This document shows positions 35,496 through 46,333 of a stretch of 64,000 bases of DNA, one piece after another. The notes under the pieces were generated by a model. That model was given only the letters and a program-made list of their open reading frames with translations. It ran no database searches and was not told where the DNA came from. The translations under genes were made by a program, and so were the position numbers. This DNA is from Poronia punctata. Taxonomy: Eukaryota; Ascomycota; Sordariomycetes; Xylariales; Xylariaceae. The stretch covers positions 186,001 to 250,000 of the forward strand of contig MU401457.1 of assembly GCA_022579005.1 (NCBI GenBank), given 5' to 3'. How positions within the stretch are numbered: position 1 is the first letter of the stretch; each line of letters begins with the position of its first letter.

Positions 35496-37652
35496 ATGGG
35501 AGATTTACCGCACGATTATCTGGAGCGGGTTTATGCCGGCGTTCTGGGAAAGCTCATCGGGGTATACCTAGGCCGACCATTCGAAGGATGGACACACCAA
35601 AAGATCATGGACAAGCTGGGTCCCATCCGATACTACGTCAATGAGAAATTGGGTGTTCCCCTGGTCGTGACGGATGACGATGTGTCCGGCACATTCACCT
35701 TTGTCAGGGCGATAGAAGAGCACGATGATGATGCCAAGAAGAAGGGGAGGAGCAGCAGCCTTCTTCCGGCTGAAAATATCGGCAAGACGTGGTTGAATAA
35801 TGTGGTATATCGCCGCTCCGTCTTCTTCTGGGGCGGGAAGGGTATCATGACGGAGCACACGGCCTACGTCAATCTGAAGAACGGCATGGCGGCGCCCCTC
35901 AGCGGCGCCACGGAGACCAATGGCGCGACCATTGCCGAACAGATCGGCGCTCAGATCTTCATAGACGGCTGGGCCTTGGTGGCTCCGGGCAATCCGCTGG
36001 TGGCAAGCAATCTCGCCGAAGCCGCGGCGTCCGTGAGCCACGATGGCAAGGCCGTTCATGCCGCCATGGTCTGGGCTGCGATGGAATCCGAGGCGTTCCT
36101 GTCCAAAGACATCGACCACCTACTAGTTACCGGTCTAGGGGTCATCCCCCCCGATTCCTTCATCGCCACGTTGATTAAAACCGTCCGTAGGTGGACCGGC
36201 GAGGATGGTAACTGGCTGATAACACGCCAGAGGATCGAAGATTCGTACGGATACGACAAGTTTCCCGGCATCTGTCATGTCGTGCCGAACCATGCCATCA
36301 TGATCATGGCGCTCATCTACGGCGGCCACGATTTCGCCGAGGCGATGCACATCGTCAACACCTGTGGCTGGGACACCGATAGCAATGCGGGAAACCTCGC
36401 ATGTCTCGTAGCCATCATGCACGGCCTGGCCGGGTTCGAAGGCAATTTAGACTGGCGTGGCCCCCTGGCCGATCGCGCCCTGATCTCCAGCGCCGATGGC
36501 GGATATTCCATCAATAACGCCGCGCGCCTGGCATTGGACATTGCGAACCTAGGCAGGAAGTTGGCAGGTGAGGAGACTCTCCCGCCTCCGAAGCACGGCG
36601 CACAGTTTCACTTCACGCTTCCCGGGAGCGTCCAAGGGTTCCAGGCGAGGACCGCCCCGGAGTCGGGCTCGGGCTCGTCCTCCATCTCGATTGCGCAAGG
36701 TATTGATCACACGAATAGTCCCGCACTGGCGATTCGTATCTCCGGTCTGGCCCGAACCATGGCTCCCGTTGAAGTCACCACTCCGACGTTTTCGGCGCCC
36801 GACGTTCGTTCCATGCCGCTTTACGACCTCGTAGCGTCGCCTCTCGTCTATCCCGGGCAGACCATCAAGGCGTTGTTACGGGCAGAACCCTCCAACACTG
36901 GTGCTGTCTCGGTGAGATTGGTGCTCAAGGCCTATTCATTTACCGACGAGCTCGAGTCTCACTTCGGAGACCATAGTTCTTTGAGCCCCGGGAGCTCAAT
37001 AGTTCTTGAATGGATCGTCCCATCCAGTATAGCCGGTCGCCCGATTCAATGCGTAGGTGTCACTCTATCCAGTCCCATGGACCGTCCGTTCAAAGGGACC
37101 GTGTGGCTGGACAGTCTCGGATGGCAAGGTACCCCCCATGTGATTCTCCGCGAAACCGGGAGCGAGGGGCCTCTAGACTTTTACAAGCGGGCATTCGTCA
37201 ACGCCGCCGACTCCTTCCACGTCTTTGGTGGTAAGTATTGGGTTGCCAAGGACGACGGCCAAGGTGTCGTCAGCTACGGTACCAAGGAATGGACCGACTA
37301 CAAGGTGAGATTCCGTGGATTCGCTATCAACATGGGCAATCCCGCCGGTGTTCTTGTGAGGGTCCAGGGGATCAACAGATACTATGCATTGGAATTCGCG
37401 AGCGGCGGACGCATTAGGTTCGTCAAGGCCCTTGACAATGAAAGAGTTGAGCTGGCTGCCGAGTATTTTTCCTGGGAGGTCGACGCTAGGTATACGATTA
37501 CTGTAAAAGTTGCGGGCGGCCAAATGTCTGCGCAGGTTGAGGATGTCACGTTGTTTGCTTGTGACCGTCAGTATCAAACCGGCGGTATTGGGCTCCTGGT
37601 AAACGACGGTTCCCTTTCTGTAAACACAATTGAAATAGGGCCTATTGATTGA
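35496..37652 (+). CDS. ADP-ribosylglycohydrolase-family protein with C-terminal beta-sandwich-like domain
   Basis: Single exon, 718 residues, no signal peptide. The N-terminal ~350 residues follow the ADP-ribosylglycohydrolase/DraG fold, with the two metal-binding signatures: TDDD (59-62, in VTDDDVSGTF) and NTCGWDTDSNAGN (about 288-300), plus GALIYGGHDF-like helices between them. Enzymes of this family remove ADP-ribose from proteins or small molecules, or have drifted to other hydrolase roles. A middle segment (about 370-540) is followed by a C-terminal region (about 550-718) with alternating strands (VRVQGINRYYALEFASGG), resembling a concanavalin/laminin-G-like domain, as in carbohydrate-active proteins. 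That fusion makes a glycoside- or glycan-related substrate conceivable. Family assignment is strong; substrate is unknown. Confidence 0.85.
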   Translation: MGDLPHDYLERVYAGVLGKLIGVYLGRPFEGWTHQKIMDKLGPIRYYVNEKLGVPLVVTDDDVSGTFTFVRAIEEHDDDAKKKGRSSSLLPAENIGKTWLNNVVYRRSVFFWGGKGIMTEHTAYVNLKNGMAAPLSGATETNGATIAEQIGAQIFIDGWALVAPGNPLVASNLAEAAASVSHDGKAVHAAMVWAAMESEAFLSKDIDHLLVTGLGVIPPDSFIATLIKTVRRWTGEDGNWLITRQRIEDSYGYDKFPGICHVVPNHAIMIMALIYGGHDFAEAMHIVNTCGWDTDSNAGNLACLVAIMHGLAGFEGNLDWRGPLADRALISSADGGYSINNAARLALDIANLGRKLAGEETLPPPKHGAQFHFTLPGSVQGFQARTAPESGSGSSSISIAQGIDHTNSPALAIRISGLARTMAPVEVTTPTFSAPDVRSMPLYDLVASPLVYPGQTIKALLRAEPSNTGAVSVRLVLKAYSFTDELESHFGDHSSLSPGSSIVLEWIVPSSIAGRPIQCVGVTLSSPMDRPFKGTVWLDSLGWQGTPHVILRETGSEGPLDFYKRAFVNAADSFHVFGGKYWVAKDDGQGVVSYGTKEWTDYKVRFRGFAINMGNPAGVLVRVQGINRYYALEFASGGRIRFVKALDNERVELAAEYFSWEVDARYTITVKVAGGQMSAQVEDVTLFACDRQYQTGGIGLLVNDGSLSVNTIEIGPID

Positions 37653-39058
37653 TGGTGTTTTATATATCAATAATCAGGAGAAGGGGGCACGCGGGGCTAT
37701 GAGTTGAGCTCCTCGGAATCCGTGGACCTCCATGGTCAATTTTAAAAGGCAGTGTGCTGCACACTTACTTATTGCCACGGGTAATGCTGAATCAGGCGTA
37801 TAGTTTGAACAGACGGCGACGCTATGTATGTTGAAGCGGAATCGATGCCGTTGGAAGTCCATTCCCTGCTTCAAAACATTGAGACGTACGCATATCGGGA
37901 GAATTTTGTCGAGGACATGGAATCTCTGAAAATCGTCACGTACACCCATACAATACGATACGCCCTTACCATTTCAGCTTTACAAGCTTTTCCGCTTTCC
38001 TCTTCTTAAGAAACCACCTAGGTAGAATACAAACAAGAGTCCATTTATTTCGAAACCTACCTACATGTTGAACAAGCCACCTAAGCTATGTTCTTCTCCT
38101 ATCGGCTCTACCTACTACTGTTATCTTCCTAGATTAAATTGTCTTCGAGGACCTTATTAACAGTTGTTGTCAAGCGTTGCTAATCATATTTAATAATAAG
38201 TATTATGCATTTTATCTCCTCGAGAATGGTCCACGTCCCTGTCTCATCTTGCAACAACATCACAGCAGAATAGCCGTCATATGCCGATTTCTAATAAAAC
38301 ATTGCCTTTTACTTCATGACGAGGTAGATACGTAGTTTGAATAAGACATATTGTGTCAGGTTAAAGGCCGATCACATAAGGCCGGCCAATAGGTAATAAC
38401 TTCAGGGGTGACTGACCAGGTTAACAAATATCTGATAGTCCGACTAGGTTAGATGATGATAGAAAGAGCTTCTCGACGCAATACCTTCCCATATTATAGG
38501 TATTTTCTACAAAATATCTATATTTATTAATGGGCTGTGCTAGTAGCAAAAAACTCTCCAAAGAGATTGAGAAATGGTTTGTTATCGGTTACATTTCCAC
38601 CGTCATAGATCGTTCTGTGTGTGGTCTACCATCTGGTAGCAAAACCACAAGCTTGCAAATTGTCTATTATTAGGTTACATGACATGTTGGAGATGCTTTC
38701 TCCTGTCTGGCCTATTGAATGCAGATCAATGCTACTCGCTAGCAAGCTAACATTCAAGAATAGGTGGCAAAATGTAACCACATGGACAACAGGAGAAGCA
38801 CAGACGTCTTTTTCTGGCAGTTTATCGGGAAGGCCGGGGGTATATTTACTTTGTCCCCTGGCGTATCACGGTATTGTCATCGTTAGAAAGATAATGTTTG
38901 CTTCTCTTTCTCCTTCTCTTTAACTAGCGCTCAAGCCTTCCTACTGGTATCAACGATCAAGGGTGCTATCGAATATTAAGCAGCTAGTTTATATACAATA
39001 GCTGTAGACCCTATTATTACCTAGGTAGTGGGTCGATGTGTACCGACATGTCCAAGAA
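37653..39058. other. Intergenic, no supported gene
   Basis: Two open frames (37,674-37,949 minus and 38,621-38,923 plus, 91 and 100 codons) show no recognisable domain and no convincing splice partners. One could be an eroded exon, but I cannot support a product. Confidence 0.45.
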
Positions 39059-40001
39059 ATGCCTTTCCTTTCTCCAATAGCCACAGTCCCTTTGCAAAGA
39101 GATATAACGGCTACATCTTGTCCTTCTGCACAACACCTGTGTAAGCATTTATCAAGTCGCTGGACAAGAGAGGTAGTCAACTAATCCAATTTCCCTAGGC
39201 AACTTCGACAACTATCAGAATGGTTGTTGCAATGACGGTCGTTACTGTTACTTGAATCGCGATTGGGAGATGAAGTGTTGTTCTCTAGGGACCGTATGCG
39301 AAGACTCACTTTGTCCCGAGGATCAAGTATATTGCAATAGGACCTCCAGCTTCGCAGCTCCGGAACCTGGCTGCTGTCCTCGGCCATGCTCATCTAACTC
39401 TTTTCTGTGCGCAGGGGAGCATGGCAGCCATTGTTGCGAAAATGGGTATATTTGTGCCGGGAATCAATTATGTGTATCAAAAGGCCCGGAGACATCATCT
39501 GCAACTCTAACGCCAACGCCGTCATCTGCGATACCGTCGCAAAATACATCACAAACCTCGCCGAAACTTCTTCACCTCTCGCTGGGGCTGGGCCTCGGCC
39601 TTGGTATCCCTATAATGACATCTCTGGTTGGTGTGGCAATATTCCGTTACTCAGGATTCCGGAGAAAAAAGACAAGACTCATCAAGGGAAATTCCCTGGA
39701 GCGGTTTGAGAAACCGGAACTTCCTGGGGAATCTTCAACCAACAGAGACGAACTTGAAGACACGGGGTTTCGGGAACTTGACGCTGCCGGCGGTACAAGA
39801 GAGCTACCAGATAGACCAGAGGGCTTGCCGCATGAATTGCCTGCTTTCGATAGGAGAAAGGAGCTCAAGGACACTGGGATCCGCGAACTTGACGCAACAG
39901 ACGCCCCAAGGGAACTACTAGGGACACTGGAAGGGTTGTTGCACGAGATGCCGAATTCGGGAAAGGGGAACCGTAGCTCTGCAGACTCCTTAATTAGGTA
40001 G
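39059..40001 (+). CDS. Cysteine-rich single-pass membrane protein with duplicated cytoplasmic tail
   Basis: Two exons, 39059-39140 and 39199-40001, give 294 residues; the splice joins a cysteine codon in frame. Residues 21-118 hold about twenty cysteines in CC-x-G-type pairs (NGCCNDGRYCY, CCSLGTVC, CCPRPC, CCENGYICAG), as in extracellular cysteine-rich fungal surface proteins. A Ser/Thr/Pro stalk follows, then one membrane helix (about 151-176) closed by RRKK. The cytoplasmic tail contains two copies of a 37-residue unit beginning EL(E/K)DTG(F/I)RELDA. I see no strong signal peptide at the chosen ATG, so an upstream exon may be missing. This architecture is common in filamentous ascomycetes, often as an unnamed membrane protein; a sensor or wall-contact role is a guess. 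Confidence 0.72.
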
Positions 40002-41521
40002 CGAGCCTTACCTTGGGCTTAGAATGACACATAGCATATATGACACTATGCAGTGCATAGGTAGATAAAGGGGTGGGTTCTGCGGTCAACCAAGAGCAGT
40101 TCGAAAGAAATGGCTACCTCGGTGAGGGGCTTTCTGGTCATACGGTCCTGGCAACTCAGATCAAAGTTAAGAAGACACTAATGGACCTGTTTCAACGAGT
40201 ACCAGATGTTGCCACCGTTATGACCTCCCTACCGTAACCTAACCATGTTATTGGCTGACGCCACGAGAGGTATCGATGATGTGAGAAACTCGACATTCGT
40301 GAGCTGAACTGAATACCTTCTTCTTGCAGCCATTCCTCGATTCTCTGTAACACGAAGGGGCGCTAGAAAACTCTTTTCAAGATAATCCAAGGGGAGGCTT
40401 TGTTGGATGTAACATGAAGGCTCAAGTAAAAGGAATGTTCAAGTATTAGGATAGGGGTAGTCGCAACCTGCTGGTGGGGCAAGGTTTGGTTCTGAAGGGT
40501 AAGAAAGAAAAACCTCCACATAGGTACTGTCGGCAATAAGTCAAGGACAAAACAGACCATCCAGGCGAGCCCGGGAAGAGGACAGTAATGGGTATCTGTT
40601 GTCAACAGGGCCTAACCTAATGAGTAAGGAACAAGGGATATCTCGCTTATTTTGGGCATCTCCAACTTTAGCTGTACGACTTACAAGTATACGTCCAATC
40701 TTTTCAACGTATCAGACATCGATTATATGGTTATGTGTTTGTATTGCAAGCGCCCGATGCCAATTTCATCTCGCGTAGAAAAGGAAAAAGAACAATTATG
40801 GCCTTCTATCGGGCCGGGTATCAACAGTTCACCTATAACAGGTTCGGGTATTTTATGTTAGCTTGTTTAGCTGTCGGCTGCACGTAATTACCTGCTAGTA
40901 CTGGGTAGCGGCCAACGATAGCGCGGGGTCAGCTGCACGATAAAAATAAAGTTAAAGTTCCGCCGTTCAGCTATGAAATATTAGCGCAATCGTATCGACA
41001 ACTTTAAACATTTTTCTAGAACCCTTAAAGGAACAATGACAACAACCTGCAGTTCGTCCCCACCTGGCGTTACTTCGTGCAGACACTCAATAGGCAGGTA
41101 ATCCTCGCCCTTCCGGGCCCTGGCGTCAGCGTAGCTGCGTAGGGCGAAGGATTCAGCCCATCGACTGCCGATCGCTCTTACTCCGGGCTATTATGGCACC
41201 TGTATGTAGTTAAGGTTGAAGGGCGACGCAATACCTATGGGGCATTTGATTTGTGTGTCTGGTCTGGATTGACAATGTCGCCGATCCGACCTGTTCAGGT
41301 CAAAGGACGTTAACCGAGGGGATGGATAGAATGGGCAGGTAGGACTTGTTCCATGTATCATCAGTGAAAGGGGTTTACATCTTGAAGGAATGAATACACC
41401 GTAGCATAAATAGCTGCCGTCTTCTCGGCGTTGATCTGCTATAATAACTCCAGATCTCATCAGTCAGAAGAAAAGCCGACCATCTCATTAAGATTTCATC
41501 GTCTTCATATTCGTCTTCAAA
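40002..41521. other. Intergenic, no supported gene
   Basis: Normal composition. Short frames near 40,363-40,861 and 41,191-41,460 lack domains or splice context. The final ~100 bp are the leader of the lysozyme-like gene. Confidence 0.5.
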
Positions 41522-42358
41522 ATGACTCTGCGTACCGGTCTTCTCCTGGCACCGCTTGCCGCCCTCGCCTTCGGAGCCGTAAACGAGGATGCGGAAGGCG
41601 CATGCGACCCACCCCAAGGCGGCGAGAACGCCTGCGGACCCAACGGATCCGAGGCTTGGCTCAACACCGGCCTCACCGACTCCACGGGATGGAACCCCCC
41701 TTTCCTAGACATCAACAATCTCTCGCACATTAGCCTAGAGGAATACTACGCCGGTGTGGGCGCAACCTGCGCGCAGTACGACGACGCCTTCAAGTCGAGC
41801 GGCGAGAAATACGGCATCGATCCGGCCATCCTGGCCTTCATCGCCATGCAGGAGAGCAGCTGCAATGCCGATGCCGGCGGTCCCACTCCGGGTTTGAGTA
41901 TGTTTTCTTTTTATTACCTTCCCATAATCTGAAACTCCAATGGAATTTCAAAGAGCGAGATGCTAACATATACTCACCCGCCAGTGCAATGCGAGCCGAC
42001 AAACTGCCCGAATGGCCAGGGCTCGTGCCAGTACCCCGTCGAGGATAACACGGACTGTGGAGCCAAGGTGTTGGCGGACGCGCTAGAGGCGGCCGGTGGT
42101 AACGCTGTGCGGGCACTAGGGGCGTACAACGGCTGGTTCACGGCGGAGGACTGGGGCGCATCGATGAACGACGGCAACGGCCTCACCGTCGACTATCCTT
42201 GCGGCAAAGGCCAGGAGCACGGCGCCCCTCAGAACCTAGATTACCTCCATGAGACCCTCAATGGCTGGTTCCAAGGCAAGGACATCTACGGTGGCGACGC
42301 CTACCTCGATGGCACATATGCCTGCGCGGGTAGCTGTAACAATGGCGACGTCTGCTAA
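41522..42358 (+). CDS. Secreted lysozyme-like (SLT/GH23-type) protein
   Basis: Two exons, 41522-41897 and 41985-42358, give 249 residues. A signal peptide (1-19, ending AFGA) is followed by a cysteine-rich mature protein. The lysozyme-like core is visible: YGIDPAILAFIAMQESSCN with the predicted catalytic Glu111, then GLMQ (124-127), restored only by splicing, and the later AYNGWF segment. The order Glu-Ser ... Gly-Leu-Met-Gln ... Tyr-Asn-Gly is the signature of soluble lytic transglycosylases, which cleave bacterial peptidoglycan. Fungal secreted versions are thought to act against bacteria or to have drifted to other glycans. GC-rich coding sequence with extracellular disulfides fits secretion. 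Activity is inferred, not shown. Confidence 0.82.
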
Positions 42359-43948
42359 GATGGACGCCTTTTTCGAATCATCTCTTACCGCTCGATCATC
42401 AAGAAATGATCGTGATGTATATAAACTTCCGGTTTACGTCGACGGTACGAAATCTCCTTTCTATAGACTGTGAACATATGACCAAGTCATGAGAAACTAT
42501 ATTGCGGATCAGGAAAAGAGATATGAATAAATGTTGAAAACCAAACCTGGTGGGGATCGCAATATGCCGAGCCGGCATGTCAATGCCCCTAGCCGGAGAA
42601 AGATTATTTCCGGCCGGATAAAATCTGGGGCCGAGGATAGGTGCATGCCCATTATATGGACTCTTAATCGCGTTCTGTTACCCTATATCTGACGAATTTC
42701 GTCGTAAGACCGTGGTTTTTCTCTTGGCGATAGCGACCCCCAGGATACTTCAGGAAGGTGTCTCTACTGCCCCAGATCTGACACGCCCAGGCGGCTCATC
42801 TCTGGGGTGATTGCACTCACTGAGAGTCGCCAGTAGGAATGATCAGTAGTGCCATACCATCCAATAGGCTAATGAGGGTAAAGCTCGCCAAGACAATGTG
42901 ACGATACTGATCAACTAAAGGAGAAGACGATAGAGTCACAGGTCAAAAAGAGAAGGGGAAAGAAGGCAAAAACGTTTTCCTGTGCTTGAATAATATCATA
43001 CATTACACGGCAACTGCTGATGTCATCCTTCGTTCGGGTGGAGATGAACAGGAGCTGAAACAGTTGACCATTAGGAGAATAAAAGCAGGAGCTGTGGAGA
43101 TTGAAGCAAGCACGGACAAAACGTAGATACCAGAAACTCGAAGAGCCAAAACCAACGTCCCGGAGAACGTTTGGCAGGAAATGTTCTGGTGACCCACCGT
43201 CAGAGGTGCCATTTCCTGTCGGTCGCTACTGCCGAGATGCAGGTGACAGGGAGCATGCAGTACCGAAGCTTTTAAGCGGGGATGTTTAATAGTTTTATTT
43301 CATCCGCGCTCCAACCCTTCCCGATACCTTGCCATCGGGTCAAGTCTATTTCATGCATCTCTCGGTAAGGGACACGCACGAACATCTGACATGAGGCCTA
43401 CCTGGCGTCTGTCAGAAGTGCCGCGTCTACACCTCGGCAAGGTCGTGCGTGCCCCAGATTTGGCGGCTCATTGACCACCGCGTCAAGTGACTGGGACTAC
43501 TCCTACGGTCCTACCCAGTAATACGGAGCTTGATCTGATAAGACGACCTAAGACTTCATCCTAGAGGTCTGGAAGAAATGGGTATTTGCAAGCCTCGGGC
43601 TTGGCCCTTCCACACACTGCCAAAGATTGGGATCGATACCTTTCCCTCCGGGCAAGGAAATGAGATAGGTATGATTTAGCGAGCTTAACTAAGGTGAGGA
43701 GATGTAAAGATGTCGGGCCCAGATATAACCACGAAACAATAAGAACTGGAAATACAACCATGGGAGTCGGGCTAACAAGAGAAGCGGATGCTCCTCCCCG
43801 AGGCTCGCCATATGATCTGGGCTCAATGTGGCGATGGCCATTTATTAAGCGCGAAACTCCTTGTCAGTCTCTCCTATCTTGAAGCTTCTCGCCCCTTTTC
43901 GTTTTCATTTTTACTCTGGCTTGTCGAATTTGTCGATTGTTAGTCACG
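42359..43948. other. Intergenic, no supported gene
   Basis: Normal composition with several short shadow frames and no domain. Includes the promoter and leader of the transporter gene. Confidence 0.5.
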
Positions 43949-45139
43949 ATGGCGACGAAGCAAGCACCGTACCCAACGACGCACCAAGATGATGAGAAGA
44001 GTCTGCATAGGTCACCCACGGGGGTGACTATGTCTCCTGAGCTATTCGAGAAGGTATGCGATAATCTGTCTGCCTTTTCTTCCACTCTAGAAGTCAGGAG
44101 AGATCAGAGGTATCCCGTTGAGCTGTATATGAGGTTGCTACAGATGTGACTGACAAAGGTTACCGCTTCATAGCTTTACCTATCTCCCAAAGTGCCCCGT
44201 GCCGGCGATTATAACAAACGCTTCGCCAACCCGACGGCCCTCGGTTTCATCGGGTGAGCATCTTCGCTCCATATTCTGAAAGAAAATCTTTACACATGGG
44301 TGGGGTGTTAATCTATTCTTTACAGCTTCGTTATCTCAGCATCGACCTTCGCCATGGTAATGATGGGATGGGGAGGATCAACCGGCTTGTCACCCGTAGC
44401 GTAAACGTCCCCCTTCCTAGCCGCCCCCTTCTATATCTTTCAACTACCTACTAACAACATATAACAAAATTTACAGAGGCATATTCTTCTTTGTCGGCCC
44501 CGTAACAATGACCTTCGCCCTGATATTCGAATGGATTCTCGGCAACTTCTTCTCCATGATGGTCATGGGATTGTTCGACGTATTCTGGCTCTCCTTCGGC
44601 CTCCTCCAACTTCCCAATCTCGCATTAGGTAGCCCATTCGCCACGGCCGATGATCCGACAGGTACGCTGTCGAGAGATTATAATGCTGCTATTGGGTTGT
44701 ATTTGGTCGTATATGGGTTTGCGTTTTTCACGTTTTTCGTGTTTACGACGCGCATCAATGTGGTCTTGGCCACGATTTTCAGTCTTACGGCTATTGCGGC
44801 GTGGATTTTGTCGGCGTCGTATTTCAAGTCTTCTTGGGGGGATTTCGAGACGGCGCTGGTTTTGCAGAAGGTAAGAGGTCTTCTTACTTCCCAAGCCAGG
44901 GGAGAAGCTCTATTCAAGCTTTATTCGCTACCTTATGCTCGATTTTGTATGCTAATCCCAACGGCGAGAAACAGACAGGCGGAGCAATCATCTTTGCCGT
45001 CTCTTTACTAGGCTGGTACATGACTTTTGTCATCATGGCGGGTGAGATGCGCATCTCGGTCAACTTCCCCGTCGGTGACCTCAGTCATTTCTGGCCTAGC
45101 ACCGATGTCGAGTTGGCTGCGCGAGAACACAGTGATTGA
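43949..45139 (+). CDS. GPR1/FUN34/YaaH-family acetate transporter homologue
   Basis: Five exons: 43949-44053, 44174-44253, 44326-44400, 44477-44870, 44975-45139, coding for 272 residues. A hydrophilic N-terminus of about 50 residues precedes six membrane helices. The family's N-terminal signature region is present as FANPTALGFIGF (the usual NPAPLG is NPTALG here), followed by FVGPVTMTFALIFEWILGNFF, FWLSFGLLQLPN and the C-terminal NFPVGDLSHFW. The family includes fungal acetate/ammonia-linked permeases such as AcpA and Ady2, in the plasma membrane. Sequence continuity through four introns is excellent. It ends 265 bp before the convergent TIGR04076-like gene. The transported substrate is inferred from the family. 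Confidence 0.88.
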
Positions 45140-45404
45140 GAGGTAAGGATCAGGAAAGCGGTACTGACGAAACGGACGTTACGAGATGTGGAGGAAGGTC
45201 AAGTCGGTGGATCTGTACCTACCTGCGAAGCGGTAAAGAGGGGAGAAAAGGGGAAAAACTGGAAGGTATAACCGATATAGCAAGTCTAGTTCTGCACCTG
45301 TAATTGTACGACTATCGTCACATATCTGAGCAAAACAATTTTTGACTCCTAGATTTACCAGACCTTGCAATGAAATCGCACCCTCATATATATCACCAAG
45401 CCCC

Positions 45405-45844
45405 CTAGTTATCCGGCGACCCCTCCTTCAACTCAACAGCAGTCGTCTCAGCGTGAGAAAACGCCCTCTTCCCTAACCTCACTATCCGCAACTGCGACTT
45501 GCAATTAGGGTCGGGGCAAGCGACTAGAGCATCTGTAGACATCCAATCGTTTGCATGCGTTGGTCTCTGCTTTGCAGCTAGGAGAGGAAGGATGGACGCT
45601 ATAACAAGTAAGCACCGCGCGATTCTTTCCTATTCAACTTCCCCTTGTTTCAAAAATTATAAGATAGAAACTCACAGAGACTATATATACTAATCCCCTG
45701 ACCAGGGGGTAAATACAGCATCTCCCCCTGCAGAGTGAAATAATCGCCTTCACGTGCGCCGCACAGGATGCGCTCGCCCGGAGGACAGACGACCTCGACG
45801 CGGAGATCGTATAGTTCGAACTCGTCGTTACGGCTGTTCGACAT
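45405..45844 (-). CDS. TIGR04076-like small protein
   Basis: Two minus-strand exons, 45844-45676 and 45598-45405, give 120 residues with a clean GT-AG junction. The sequence follows the compact TIGR04076-type pattern: ELYDLRVEVV near the N-terminus, CGAREGDYF, LPPGQGISIYSL, AAKQRPTHANDWM, then a C-terminal VACPDPNC and LRIVR segment. The biochemical function of this family is not known to me; the fungal proteins sit near oxidoreductases or in metabolic gene neighbourhoods. Here it is divergently transcribed from an aldo/keto reductase with 489 bp between the start codons, which suggests co-regulation. Family naming is from memory of the motif pattern and is moderate in certainty. Confidence 0.72.
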
Positions 45845-46333
45845 GGTACCACGAAAAAAAACGTGAGGGAAGGGACTTTTTACGTCCTATCTGATAGGAA
45901 CCTCTGCGCTGATAGGTTGGAGCTTTGTGTGACAGGTATGTGTAAATACTGACAAAATGCAGATTCCCCTCAGATGTTTGTGATTAAAACGGCCCCATAC
46001 GAGAGAGACCCCGCATACAGACTGCCTAACACTTTGTCGTTGCGTTGCTAAAGATGTACCCCAACGTCACCTGTTCTATGAGCGTGTAGGCTACGCAACA
46101 TAGGGGACATTTAAAACAAATCATTTGCTTCTCCAATTTAGAATTGGCAGTAACAGGTTTACGGTAATCGAGGAAGGAGCAAGAACCCCTCTTCGCCGTC
46201 CTGTTCTGCGTCCTGCCCCTCGCAGTTACTTACCTTCCTAGCGCAAATCGTCAACATCATAGAAAAGATTAAGAGATCGTAATTTATACCTGGACCAAGC
46301 GTGATTATTTCATATACTCGAAACCAGACCACG
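45845..46333. promoter_or_regulatory. Divergent promoter of the TIGR04076-like and aldo/keto reductase genes
   Basis: 489 bp of non-coding DNA between two start codons pointing apart. No specific binding motif stands out. Assigned by position only. Confidence 0.4.

Noticed and set aside
37674..38923. Open frames of 91 and 100 codons between the hydrolase and the cysteine-rich gene
   Set aside because: No domain, no signal peptide, no splice sites that extend them; likely chance frames or unreadable remnants.
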